Origin: Bradyrhizobium sediminis
Lineage (GTDB): Bacteria; Pseudomonadota; Alphaproteobacteria; Rhizobiales; Xanthobacteraceae
Direction of reading: 5' to 3'
Assembly (NCBI RefSeq): GCF_018736085.1
Contig: NZ_CP076134.1
Location: 1,870,501 to 1,934,500 of the forward strand
DNA length: 64,000 nucleotides
Below the pieces are notes generated by a model. That model was given only the letters and a program-made list of their open reading frames with translations, did not search any database and was not told where the DNA came from. A program made the translations under genes and the position numbers. Of the stretch, positions 24,957 to 33,105 are shown piece after piece (position 1 is the first letter of the stretch; every line of letters begins with the position of its first letter).

Positions 24957-25036
24957 GAGCGAGCCCTTAGCCCCAATATGACTCCGCCGCGGGCGAGAAT
25001 CGTACGGCGCCGTCTTCGGGTTTTGGAGAGTCCCTC

Positions 25037-25675
25037 CTATCTCTCGTGCGCGCGCCCGGCATGGGATTTTGCCGCCTTGCGCGCCCGGGCGGCGGCCTTG
25101 GCCCGCAGGCGCTCGATCTGGCCCCTCGGCAGGGTGACGCAGATTTCCCCAATCCATTCCAGCTTCACCCCCCTGATCGGCTTGGCGTTGAAGCTGGTGA
25201 GGTTGACCATGGCGCCGGATTTTCCCCGCTCGATGGTCTTGAGGTAGCGCTCCCCGGTCTTCAGGCGGACCGCGGCCTCTTCGCCATAGAAGCTCTCCAG
25301 CGGGTGACGTTGTTCCTTGTAGACTACGATAATGTCGCCATTCTCGTACTTCGGCAGCATGGAATCGCCAGCCACCTCGAAGGCGATGGTCTCCTCCGAT
25401 ATCGGGAAGGGCAATTCGACCTCGCCGAGGCCTTCCGGCGGCACCTGCTCGTATTCCGGCTCGATCGTAGCGCCTGCGCCGACGCGACCCATGATGGGCA
25501 CCGAATTCAGCTCGAGATAATCGATGATATCGGCAATCTCCGACGCCTTGATCAGGCGCAGACCGGACAGGATTTCCGAGACGGCCCCAGGGCGAACGCC
25601 CATCGCCGTCGCCAGACCTCCCTTGGTCTTGCCCGGTTTCTCCAGTCCCCGCTCGATCAGCTTGATATCCAGCAT
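25037..25675 (-). CDS. S24-family (CI/LexA-like) transcriptional repressor
   Basis: 212-residue two-domain repressor. Residues 1-50 form a helix-turn-helix: KTKGGLATAMGVRPGAVSEILSG. Residues about 85-190 are an S24 peptidase domain with the nucleophile in GDSMLPKYENGD and the general-base Lys in RYLKTIERG. The Ala-Gly pair in GRVGAGATIEP is the expected self-cleavage site, so the repressor may be inactivated by RecA during DNA damage. The C-terminus is an Arg/Ala-rich tail. ATG 25675 is chosen; an extension to 25711 lacks a ribosome site. It is divergent from a GcrA-like gene across three operators. Confidence 0.9.
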   Translation of the reverse strand: MLDIKLIERGLEKPGKTKGGLATAMGVRPGAVSEILSGLRLIKASEIADIIDYLELNSVPIMGRVGAGATIEPEYEQVPPEGLGEVELPFPISEETIAFEVAGDSMLPKYENGDIIVVYKEQRHPLESFYGEEAAVRLKTGERYLKTIERGKSGAMVNLTSFNAKPIRGVKLEWIGEICVTLPRGQIERLRAKAAARARKAAKSHAGRAHER

Positions 25676-25686
25676 GGCGGTATCTC

Positions 25687-25759
25687 TTCCGAATTTCAGA
25701 AATAATAGCAATTCCGATTATCGGAAATCAAGCTTGACTTCTAATTCGGAATATCCGAA
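25687..25759. promoter_or_regulatory. Operator cluster 1: three TTCNGA-N3-TCNGAA palindromes
   Basis: Sites: TTCCGA-ATT-TCAGAA (25687-25701), TTCCGA-TTA-TCGGAA (25712-25726, perfect) and TTCGGA-ATA-TCCGAA (25745-25759, perfect). They fill the gap between the repressor start (25675) and the divergent GcrA-like gene (25839), the arrangement expected for autoregulation and control of the divergent operon. Confidence 0.75.
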
Positions 25760-25838
25760 ACTGATGATCGGTTGTCCGTGGCGACGGTTCGTCCGGGGTG
25801 GCCCTCATCATGACTGGAAGCGCAGGGGAGAATAGCTA

Positions 25839-26366
25839 TTGCAGACAGACTGGGCACCCGCGCATTCCGATGCGCTACGCGAATATCTTGCGAAGGGCAT
25901 GTCCTTTGCCGAAATCGCTCATGCGATCAATGCGAAGTTCGACACCGCCTATTCCCGCAATGCCACGATCGGCCGCGCCAAACGAATGGGGCTCGCTGGT
26001 TCTGACCGGCGTGCCGAGCCGAACGGTTGGCCGCAGCAGCTCAGCGCGCCGCGGCTTTGTAAACTTCGTGAGCGCCAGGCCGCCGAATCGAAACGGCTCC
26101 TGCCGGTTTCCGAGCGCGCGGAAAGGATCAATCTCCGCTGCGTCCAGATCCTGCCACGGCATTTGTCGCTGATAGACCTTGAAGCCGGCGACTGCCGGTA
26201 TCCTTATGGCGGCGACGACGAGGGCGAACCCATCACCTTCTGCGGCCATCCGCAGCGCGAGGGATCGAGCTATTGTGCCGGACATTTTCACCTGACCCAC
26301 GGCCCCGGCACGGCCTCGGAGCGAGCCGCCGTCCCGGTCTCCCTGCGGCTCGTGGAGGCAGCATGA
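25839..26366 (+). CDS. GcrA-like cell-cycle regulator (phage-associated paralogue)
   Basis: 175-residue protein. The N-terminus LREYLAKGMSFAEIAHAIN followed by SRNATIGRAKRMGL matches the GcrA DNA-binding region (x-EGLSASQIA-x-LG...RNAVIGKVHRLGL). The C-terminus CRYPYGGDDEGEPITFCG and YCAGHFHL matches the GcrA sigma-70-contact domain with its Cys/His pattern. GcrA works with CcrM-type adenine methylation in alphaproteobacteria. The middle is divergent, so this is not the housekeeping copy. The start is TTG at 25839 with GGGGAG eight bases upstream. It overlaps the next small gene (ATGA). Confidence 0.8.
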   Translation: MQTDWAPAHSDALREYLAKGMSFAEIAHAINAKFDTAYSRNATIGRAKRMGLAGSDRRAEPNGWPQQLSAPRLCKLRERQAAESKRLLPVSERAERINLRCVQILPRHLSLIDLEAGDCRYPYGGDDEGEPITFCGHPQREGSSYCAGHFHLTHGPGTASERAAVPVSLRLVEAA

Positions 26367-26542
26367 AAGGCGGACCGGCCATGGTCATGAGGATGACGCG
26401 GCTGCCGCGTCGCCATCGCATCGCGCATCTTCGCGCACTGATCCGGCAGCAACCGGTGCGCTCGATCCGGCGCAGGGAGTTGGTGACGTTGTTGCGCGCT
26501 GAAGTAACAGCGCAGCTCTGCATAGCGGTTCGGGCAGAGTGA
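26363..26542 (+). CDS. Small basic protein in the GcrA-like operon
   Basis: 59 residues, strongly basic: RLPRRHRIAHLRALIRQQPV and then RSIRRRELVTLLRAEVTAQL. Predicted as two amphipathic helices, it could bind nucleic acid. ATG 26363 overlaps the preceding TGA and has GGAGG upstream, so it is coupled to the GcrA-like gene. No family recognised. Confidence 0.6.
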   Translation: MKGGPAMVMRMTRLPRRHRIAHLRALIRQQPVRSIRRRELVTLLRAEVTAQLCIAVRAE

Positions 26543-26706
26543 ACCGACCCCTACGGGGGAACACGGCTGACGGGATCTTGCTGCGCTTTGGCCGGAAGTG
26601 ACTGCGGAAGACCCTCTGTCACCGTGAACCGAAACTCCTGGCGTTGCCGGCCAGGCGATTGACGCGCCGGCGAGTCGGATTTCATCATCTTACGGAGAAG
26701 CAAGAA

Positions 26707-27258
26707 GTGGCACGAGCAAGACGCAAGAAACCGCATAATCCGGCAAAGGCGCATGACCGTCGATCCCGCGACTTGCCGCGCAATGCGGAAGTGGCGGCGA
26801 TTGAAGTGGACGATCCCCTTGGCCTGGAGCCGGGGGATAAGATTGTCACCCTGCGTTCGATCCGCAACGATCCCTTGGGGCGGTTGCACTCGCACCGCCA
26901 CATTGATGAAGCGCAGTACCAGGGTGGGCGCGCTTTTCAGGCGGATTGGGAAAAAGCCGAACGCGGACCGCGGGCCGTCGACCCGCGCAGGGAATATGTC
27001 GATGGCGGCGAGATGCGGGAGCCGATTACCGAAGGCCAGCGCAAGGCCGCGCTGCGGCTGAACCGCGCCGAGCGCGAACTCGGCGCCGACGGCTCGGCAC
27101 TGGTGCATGATGTCCTCGTTCAGGGAATGACCATGGAGCAGATCGGACAGCGGCGAGGCTTGCGCGGCCAGCGCTGGATCGACTATTTCGCGCGCAGGTT
27201 CAAGGAATGTCTCGATCGGCTGGCGTTGATGTACGGATTCTCGACGGAGAAACGATAG
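26707..27258 (+). CDS. Conserved protein of the phage-type operon (DUF6456-like, uncertain)
   Basis: 183-residue soluble protein. The N-terminal 30 residues are basic. The core EPGDKIVTLRSIRNDPLGRLHSHRHID, then GGRAFQADWEKAERGPRAVDP, is distinctive. The C-terminus, HDVLVQGMTMEQIGQRRGL followed by YFARRFKECLDRLALMYGF, resembles the recruitment-type helix-turn-helix of DUF6456 proteins. GTG 26707 with GGAGAAG upstream is preferred over the GTG/TTG starts further upstream. Likely a DNA-binding accessory of the same module as the repressor and GcrA-like protein. Confidence 0.7.
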   Translation: MARARRKKPHNPAKAHDRRSRDLPRNAEVAAIEVDDPLGLEPGDKIVTLRSIRNDPLGRLHSHRHIDEAQYQGGRAFQADWEKAERGPRAVDPRREYVDGGEMREPITEGQRKAALRLNRAERELGADGSALVHDVLVQGMTMEQIGQRRGLRGQRWIDYFARRFKECLDRLALMYGFSTEKR

Positions 27259-27428
27259 CGGGGCATCCATGCGTCAGCGTTGATTGCGCATCCATGCGCG
27301 CTCGGGCATATTTTGGGCGTCGGAATGCGCGGTATCTATCATCGTTCGCATTTGCGAGAAACGGTCTCACACGCCGGCGCAAGGTTCTCATGCGCCGGCC
27401 TGCCAAGAATCATCAGGACAGTCCGATC

Positions 27429-28694
27429 ATGACCACCAGACCGCAATTGCCGGAGCGCGTGCCACGAGCAGAGGGCGAACCGACCGCTCTCGATGGTCTG
27501 CTGGTCGTCGATTTCACCCGTGTCGTCGCCGGTCCCGCCTGCACGCAGACGCTTGCCGATTTCGGCGCCGAGGTCATCAAGATCGAGAACCCTGATGGCG
27601 GCGACGATACGCGGAGCTATGAACACGCCGATCTCGCCGGCGAAAGCGCCGCCTATGTCAGCTTGAATCGCAACAAGCGCGGCATCGTTCTGGATTTCAC
27701 CAATCCGGCGGCTTGCGACGTCGCTCGCGAATTGATCGCGCGGGCCGATGTGGTGGTGGAAAACTTCTCCGCCGGCGTGATGAGGAAGTATGGCCTCGAC
27801 TACCCGTCGGTCGCGCCATCCAATCCCCGGCTGGTCTATTGCTCGATCTCGGCTTACGGCCGCCAAGGGCCGTTTGCATCGCGTCCTGGCTTCGATCCGA
27901 TCACGCAGGCCGAAAGCGGATTCATGTCGCTCAACGGTTTTCCGGACGGGCCGCCGGTGCGGACCGGGCCGCCTGCGATCGACATGGTGACGGGCATGTC
28001 GGCCTGCAACGCCATCTTGCTGGCGTTGTTCGCCCGCGACCGGCTCGGCCGCGGCCAGCATGTCGAGGTGGCGCTGTTCGATGTGGCGTTGGGGATGACG
28101 GGATTTTACGGCATGGCCCATTTGATGACCGGTGAGAATTTCAGCCGCCAGGGCAACTCGCCAAATGGCTCTCCATCGGTCGGCCTCTACGAAGCCGCCG
28201 ACGCGCCGTTTTATATTGCCTGCGCCAATGACCGGCTGTACCGGCGCCTCGTCATCGAGGTGCTCGGCCGGCCCGATCTCGCCAGCGGAGAATTCGCCGA
28301 CCGGCGTTTACGAACCGCCAACAAGGACAGACTGCGCGCGATCCTTACCGGTATTTTTGTGCAAGACCTTCGCGAAAACTGGGTGACGAGGATGAAGGCG
28401 GCCAACATTCCGGTCGGCTATCTTCGTACCGTCGAGGAAGCCTTCAACTCGCCGGAAGTGCGCGAGCGCCATCGCGTCAGCCAGATCCCGCACCCGACCG
28501 CCGGCACGGTCCCCAATGTCGAGCAGCCGATCCGTCTCAGTCTGACGCCGGTCGCCGACCCCCTAGCCGCGCCCTTGCTCGGCGAGCACACAATGGAAGT
28601 CCTGCGCAAGACGCTCGGTTACGACGATGCGCGGATCGCGGCACTTGCCGAGGCGGGAGCTTTCGGGATGGTGGCAACGGTCGAGGTCAGCTGA
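27429..28694 (+). CDS. CaiB/BaiF-family (class III) CoA transferase
   Basis: 421-residue CoA transferase. VVDFTRVVAGPACTQTLADFGAEVIKIE (about residues 28-55) is the family N-terminus, SLNRNKRGIVLDF follows, and the catalytic Asp is in the usual place in NPDGGDDTRSYEHADLAGES or soon after. FDPITQAESGFMSLNGFPDGPPVRTG is another conserved block. The enzyme moves CoA between organic acids. ATG 27429 with AGGA upstream is chosen; ATG 27390 is an alternative. It stands alone after the phage-type module. Confidence 0.9.
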   Translation: MTTRPQLPERVPRAEGEPTALDGLLVVDFTRVVAGPACTQTLADFGAEVIKIENPDGGDDTRSYEHADLAGESAAYVSLNRNKRGIVLDFTNPAACDVARELIARADVVVENFSAGVMRKYGLDYPSVAPSNPRLVYCSISAYGRQGPFASRPGFDPITQAESGFMSLNGFPDGPPVRTGPPAIDMVTGMSACNAILLALFARDRLGRGQHVEVALFDVALGMTGFYGMAHLMTGENFSRQGNSPNGSPSVGLYEAADAPFYIACANDRLYRRLVIEVLGRPDLASGEFADRRLRTANKDRLRAILTGIFVQDLRENWVTRMKAANIPVGYLRTVEEAFNSPEVRERHRVSQIPHPTAGTVPNVEQPIRLSLTPVADPLAAPLLGEHTMEVLRKTLGYDDARIAALAEAGAFGMVATVEVS

Positions 28695-28929
28695 CGTCGC
28701 GCCGGACCGGATGTGAGGCATCGGATATTGGACCGAGGCATTGAGAATGCCGATGCCAGACGGAGCATGAGGCCGGACGCAAGGTCATCAACGTCATGCC
28801 TCGACTCGCGCCGGAAAGCAGCTTTCAGGACCTGCGGGGATGGCAGGAAAACCTTGAGCTGCATCAAGCATTGCGCGAGAGAAGATACTTATTCTGCCCT
28901 TTCAACTCATTCACGATGAGGAGTTTGAG

Positions 28930-29328
28930 ATGTCGAAGCGAAAAGCGTCAACTTCCTGGATTGGCCGCGGCGCCGTCGCGGGGACAATCGCCGCGCTGGC
29001 ATTCACGATGGCAGAGCCGCCGCCGGCTGCCGCCGGCTCGGTAGAGGCCGCATCAACCGGCGTTGCGTCGACCGCGCCGTCCAGCGATGCCACGGACTTC
29101 AGCGCCCGCCGTCGCCGCTACTACCGCAGCGGCAACGCCGCCGGACTCGCTATGATGGGCATGATGATTGGAACCATTGGCGCGATTGCCGCGCAACAAC
29201 GGCGCGATGACTACTATTATTATGGACCCGGCTATTACGGCTACGGACCCGGTTATTACGGGCCCCGCTATTACGGCTATGGACCGTATTATTACGGCCC
29301 TCGTTACTATCGCTATTACCCGTACTAG
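28930..29328 (+). CDS. Secreted Tyr/Gly-rich protein
   Basis: 132 residues. The N-terminus has a signal-like hydrophobic stretch (GAVAGTIAALAFTMAEPP) ending near AAAG. A second hydrophobic, Met/Gly-rich segment (GLAMMGMMIGTIGAIAA) follows. The last 45 residues are repeats of GPGYYGYGPGYYGPRYYG type, nearly all Tyr, Gly, Pro and Arg. GAGGAG precedes the ATG. Such tails occur in small exported rhizobial proteins of unknown role. The 235-base region upstream (28695-28929) shows no other gene. Confidence 0.75.
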   Translation: MSKRKASTSWIGRGAVAGTIAALAFTMAEPPPAAAGSVEAASTGVASTAPSSDATDFSARRRRYYRSGNAAGLAMMGMMIGTIGAIAAQQRRDDYYYYGPGYYGYGPGYYGPRYYGYGPYYYGPRYYRYYPY

Positions 29329-29518
29329 CCTGCGGGTCAGGCGGGGGACACGGGCGAATACGTTGCCGTGACCTGCGCCGCACGCCAGAAGCGAAGCGGA
29401 AAGAGGTCGCCACCAAGGCGGCCTTCTGGTGTGCGATCTTGGATATTGCCAAGCCGCCAATGTGTCGCGCCGGACTCGAATCTGGCACGGTTTGACGGTT
29501 GGTGGCGGTTTTCGGCTC

Positions 29519-29704
29519 TCAGTTTGGCTTGCCGCGCGGGTTGTTCCTTGGCATACTTTCAACTTCGTCGGGTCCCGCCCGGTCAATTTCGAGGCGCGCC
29601 ATCCGAAGTATCAATGTAGCTGTCGTCAGGCCGAGGCGCTCGGCCTCCTGCGCTGCTGTATCGACCTTTCGGGCCAAGCCTTCGCGTTTATCTGGATATG
29701 TCAT
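29519..29704 (-). CDS. Small hypothetical protein
   Basis: 61 residues, mostly helical and charged (REGLARKVDTAAQEAERLGLT). GAGGAAC precedes the ATG, and the coding composition is reasonable. No family recognised. It is divergent from the 61-codon gene starting at 29730; both starts lie within 25 bases. Confidence 0.5.
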   Translation of the reverse strand: MTYPDKREGLARKVDTAAQEAERLGLTTATLILRMARLEIDRAGPDEVESMPRNNPRGKPN

Positions 29705-29729
29705 TCCTGTTCCTCATCTAAGGTGCGAG

Positions 29730-29915
29730 ATGAAAGATCCCACATTTGTTGCAGAGCTGCAGAAGAGGCTCGGAGCTCCATCGAGCGAAACCGTCGAAAG
29801 CCTGCGGCTATTGAAGGCCTTCCTCAAACTTGCGCCCGGCCAGCGTTTTGAAATCATCGAGCTGGTCGAACGCTTGGCGGCCGACCCAGCCGACAGCGAT
29901 CCCACATTGTCCTGA
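29730..29915 (+). CDS. Small hypothetical protein
   Basis: 61 residues with two predicted helices: FVAELQKRLGAPSSETVESLRLLKAF and FEIIELVERLAADP. AAGGTGCGAG precedes the ATG. No family recognised; the composition is normal for the genome. It shares a short promoter region with the divergent small gene. Confidence 0.55.
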   Translation: MKDPTFVAELQKRLGAPSSETVESLRLLKAFLKLAPGQRFEIIELVERLAADPADSDPTLS

Positions 29916-29941
29916 TTAGTCTCGTTTTCCCGATAGCCGCC

Positions 29942-30262
29942 TCAGCCGCCGGTCGGATTGACGGCGGGTGGGCGCGTTGCGATCGCGTAGATCGCCTCAT
30001 CCAGCGCTTCGGATTGGTGCAGCGTGCCGGCGGGCAGCAGGATGGTGTCGCCAGGACGGCAGATGCGCTCGCCGCCCTCCCACTCAAATTTCAGCGCGCC
30101 TTTGATGATGACGAGGATCTCATCCACAGGGTGGGTGTGGAAATGATGCACCTTGCCCGCGGCATCGCGCTGCAATTCGACGCAGCCCTGCGCCGGAAGC
30201 AACGCCAGGATGGCGGGGTCGATCGAGAATTCCGTCTTCGTGCCAGCGATGATCCGGGTCAT
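29942..30262 (-). CDS. Cupin-domain protein
   Basis: 106-residue single cupin. The metal ligands are readable: HHFHTHPVDE (residues 39-48) and LPAGTLHQ with His82. GGGAGC precedes the ATG. Last gene of the operon; its start overlaps the stop of the YqcI/YcgG-family gene (ATGA). Small cupins often finish or rearrange oxidised nitrogen intermediates or act as isomerases. A role on the product of the N-hydroxylase is a reasonable guess, not shown. Confidence 0.82.
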   Translation of the reverse strand: MTRIIAGTKTEFSIDPAILALLPAQGCVELQRDAAGKVHHFHTHPVDEILVIIKGALKFEWEGGERICRPGDTILLPAGTLHQSEALDEAIYAIATRPPAVNPTGG

Positions 30263-31014
30263 GCTGCTTGCTCCCTGTCTTTGGCTGGAGAGGTCTTGTT
30301 CTGCGCGAGTTTGGCAAACGGACATCCCACCTCGGTTTGATTGTCGTCTGCCAGGAAGTATTGCTTGTATTCGCGTCCGTTGGCGTCGCCGTAGCGTCCA
30401 AGCAGCGGCGAGGGGCTGGTGCTGTCGTAGGGGATGAGCCGCTTGCGTACTTCGGCGAATGCGGCGGCGGCGGCCTTCTCCGTTCCGAGGATCTTTTCAA
30501 ACACCCAGCGCGGTTGGAACGTCATCATGAACGCGCTGGAGCGGCGGCTTTGCCGCATCACATGCGCAGGCGTGCTGCAGACCACGAAGATCGGCTCACC
30601 CGCGAACGAGAACTCCCACATCGGATGATCGATCTGTTCGGGGATCATGTCCGGCCACGGACTCTTGTCCTGCTGCGCCAGCTGATCGAGCGTGTGCCAC
30701 ATCTTCCGGTAATAGGCCTCTAGCGTCTGCACCGGGCGCGGCCGGGTGAATACGATCAGCGACGTGTTCGGCCCGTGCGAACGGGATTCGGCGACGAACC
30801 GCGCGAGCTGCGCCCCGAGGACCTCGACGTCGAACGGATCGAGGAACAGGTAGCGCAACTGGTCCTGCCGGTGGCCGGCGACTCCGAACACACAGGGGAA
30901 GGGTCTCGCCTCACTGCTCATCTGCGCTTCGAATTCGGAGAACATCACGCTTTGCCATGTGCTCACCGCGTAGCTCGAGGCGACTTCGCCCTTTCTCAAA
31001 TACAATCGCGACAT
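30259..31014 (-). CDS. YqcI/YcgG-family protein, GntA-like heme N-hydroxylase candidate
   Basis: 251-residue protein. RPFPCVFG (about residues 37-44), LRYLFLDPFD, FTRPRPVQTLEAYYRKMWHTL and the C-terminal EVGCPF are the conserved blocks of the YqcI/YcgG family. GntA of guanitoxin biosynthesis, a heme enzyme that N-hydroxylates a guanidine-containing amino acid, belongs to it. The protein has no signal peptide. It is encoded between an MFS exporter and a cupin, with tight coupling to the cupin. The arrangement hints at making and exporting a small N-oxidised metabolite, or detoxifying one. Confidence 0.85.
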   Translation of the reverse strand: MSRLYLRKGEVASSYAVSTWQSVMFSEFEAQMSSEARPFPCVFGVAGHRQDQLRYLFLDPFDVEVLGAQLARFVAESRSHGPNTSLIVFTRPRPVQTLEAYYRKMWHTLDQLAQQDKSPWPDMIPEQIDHPMWEFSFAGEPIFVVCSTPAHVMRQSRRSSAFMMTFQPRWVFEKILGTEKAAAAAFAEVRKRLIPYDSTSPSPLLGRYGDANGREYKQYFLADDNQTEVGCPFAKLAQNKTSPAKDREQAA

Positions 31015-31037
31015 TCCGTCCCCTCCCGTTTATGCGG

Positions 31038-32330
31038 CTAACGAACTATCAATTTGCTCCTCATCAGCAGCGGGCCGGCAATGCCCGGCAGCGACATGAG
31101 CAGCAGAATTCCAATGAGCGCGCCGTAGCCGGCATCGCCGACCGAGCCCGTGCCGTGCCCGAGGTCGGTCCCGGCAAGCTGGCTAACGCCAACCATGGCG
31201 AACCCGATAACGGGCTGCGAAGCGCCTGCGAAAATTCCCGCAGCCGTGGTGTTGACCGATGCGCCGACACCGATCAGCTCGGCCGTGTAGAGTTTCTTCG
31301 TGCATTTCAGCACCAGCGGCACGGTCCCGCCGGCCACCAGTCCGAGGGCTGAGAAAACGACGGTGACATAGAGAAAGCCCAGCGCATGGGCGACCGGGGG
31401 CAGCAGCATCGCGATCAGGGCCATCCGTAGCAGGCATATGCGGACCAGGGCCATGTCAAGCGCTGCCGCCGCTCGGTCCGCCATGTGGCCAAGAAAGATC
31501 GAACCGATCGCGTTGCCGATCATGAAGGCTAGCAGGGGCGTGCTCGCGGCGGACGGTGAGATATTGAAGAAATGCGCCACCATCGGAATTCCCCAGACGC
31601 CCGATAGCGTCGTCACCACGGCAAAGTGGGACGCAAAGGTCATGGCGCATCCCCAGTTCGCCAATTGCGAAAGGGACTGCCGGCTGGCGGCGAGAACGCT
31701 CTTCAAGGTCTTGGTGCTGTGCGACGCCGGATCCGGCTTGAGCGCCACGGAGGCAAAAGCGAGGTTCGCCACGCCGACGCAGGCGATAAAAACAAAGCAC
31801 GCTCGCCAGCCAAAGCCGGTCACTGCAGCGGCGAGCGGTGTGGTCGCCAATACACCGCCGACATAGCCTGACACCTGCGAGATGCCCGACATCACGCCGA
31901 ACCGTTCGTCCTTGAAACTGAGCGCGACTAGCTTCAACAGTGCGGTGAAGACCAGCGCATCGCCGCAGGCAATGACCAGTCTTGCCAGGAAGACGTCGAG
32001 CAGGTTTGGCGCCAACGCAAACGCCGCGCTGCCGAGTGAAGACGCCGTCATGCTGAACAGCACCACGCGCTTGACGCCGAAGCGGTCGACCAGAACCCCC
32101 GCCGGAATCTGCATCAGGGTGTAGCCCCAGAAGTAACTCGAGGCGAGCATCGCAACACCGGCGGCATCGGTGCTGAAATCGGCCATGAAATTCAAACTGA
32201 TCGATTGCGGCGACACCCGCTGCAGGAAGGCGATCGCGTAGGCGGTGGCCACCGCTGCCCAGGCCAGATAGGTGCGATCCGTCGGGCGGACGGCGGGGCT
32301 AAACGCGGTGTGTTGTTCAGTGAGCGCCAT
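31038..32330 (-). CDS. MFS transporter
   Basis: 430-residue inner-membrane protein with about 12 hydrophobic segments. The segment GVLVDRFGVKRVV between TM2 and TM3 is MFS motif A. The N-terminus MALTEQHTAFSPAVRPTDR is cytoplasmic and TYLAWAAVATAYAIAFLQRV is TM1. Its ATG at 32330 shares a base with the stop of the GNAT gene (TGATG), and GAGGGGC precedes it. A likely exporter of the operon's product. Confidence 0.9.
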   Translation of the reverse strand: MALTEQHTAFSPAVRPTDRTYLAWAAVATAYAIAFLQRVSPQSISLNFMADFSTDAAGVAMLASSYFWGYTLMQIPAGVLVDRFGVKRVVLFSMTASSLGSAAFALAPNLLDVFLARLVIACGDALVFTALLKLVALSFKDERFGVMSGISQVSGYVGGVLATTPLAAAVTGFGWRACFVFIACVGVANLAFASVALKPDPASHSTKTLKSVLAASRQSLSQLANWGCAMTFASHFAVVTTLSGVWGIPMVAHFFNISPSAASTPLLAFMIGNAIGSIFLGHMADRAAAALDMALVRICLLRMALIAMLLPPVAHALGFLYVTVVFSALGLVAGGTVPLVLKCTKKLYTAELIGVGASVNTTAAGIFAGASQPVIGFAMVGVSQLAGTDLGHGTGSVGDAGYGALIGILLLMSLPGIAGPLLMRSKLIVR

Positions 32331-33043
32331 CAGCCCCTCACGAGACCGACCGAGAAAAGTGCGTCTGCCGAGTCCGGGATGGTGCGCTGCATCGCAGCGT
32401 CGACCAGCGACGCCGCGCCGCGATAGACCTGCCGGTGATGCCTGATATGGCCGTAGGCGCCGCGCATGATCATGCCGGGTACTTCGAGGCGCTTGCCGGG
32501 ATAGAGCAATTCGCACATTTCGACGCAGGCCGCCTGGAGTACTGCGTCCTGGGTGTCAGCGAGCAGCGAGGGCGTAACCTTCTCGCAGATCTTGGCATTT
32601 GCGGCCCACACGATGGGATTGCGGGTGCGCCATCCATAGAGGATGCCGGCATCGCCGCTGTCGGCGGCGCCCGATGACTTCAGGACCTCCGTCGTGAAAA
32701 ATCCGTAGAGGCCGCGGCCTTGATGGGCCGGAAGTACCTCGGTGCCACTGCGGTAGATAGCCAGCCGGCCCGCGATCCGCAGCTTGCGGTAGACCGAAAA
32801 GGCTATCAGTCCGGTAGCGTCATAGACCAGGACGAGGCTGAATTTCCTGTCGAACGGGGAGGATTCTGCCGTCCAATGCGGCTCCGTCGCTTGCCAGTTG
32901 ACGGCGATGATATTGTTCATCGCATCCATCAGTGCCCGCTGTTCGTTCGGGCTGACCCGCGAGGCATCAGGAAAACTATAGACCGCGTAATCGGGCCAGG
33001 GCGATTTGATCGTTCCGTATTGGCGGCGCAGCTCTCGTGACAT
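32330..33043 (-). CDS. GNAT-like N-acetyltransferase
   Basis: 237-residue protein. The acetyl-CoA pyrophosphate loop PAHQGRGLYGFF (about residues 106-117) preceded by a long beta strand (RKFSLVLVYDATGLIAFSVYRKL) marks the GNAT fold. It is first in an operon with an MFS transporter, a GntA-like hydroxylase and a cupin. GNATs next to exporters often protect or mature a reactive amine. ATG 33043 chosen; GTG 33052 is nearly as good. Divergent from a GlxA-type regulator with 62 bases between. Confidence 0.72.
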   Translation of the reverse strand: MSRELRRQYGTIKSPWPDYAVYSFPDASRVSPNEQRALMDAMNNIIAVNWQATEPHWTAESSPFDRKFSLVLVYDATGLIAFSVYRKLRIAGRLAIYRSGTEVLPAHQGRGLYGFFTTEVLKSSGAADSGDAGILYGWRTRNPIVWAANAKICEKVTPSLLADTQDAVLQAACVEMCELLYPGKRLEVPGMIMRGAYGHIRHHRQVYRGAASLVDAAMQRTIPDSADALFSVGLVRG

Positions 33044-33105
33044 GTCCGGCACCCCGCTATCCTAGCGAGCTATACAGGCGAGCCCTGAATGGCTTAAAGG
33101 ACAAT

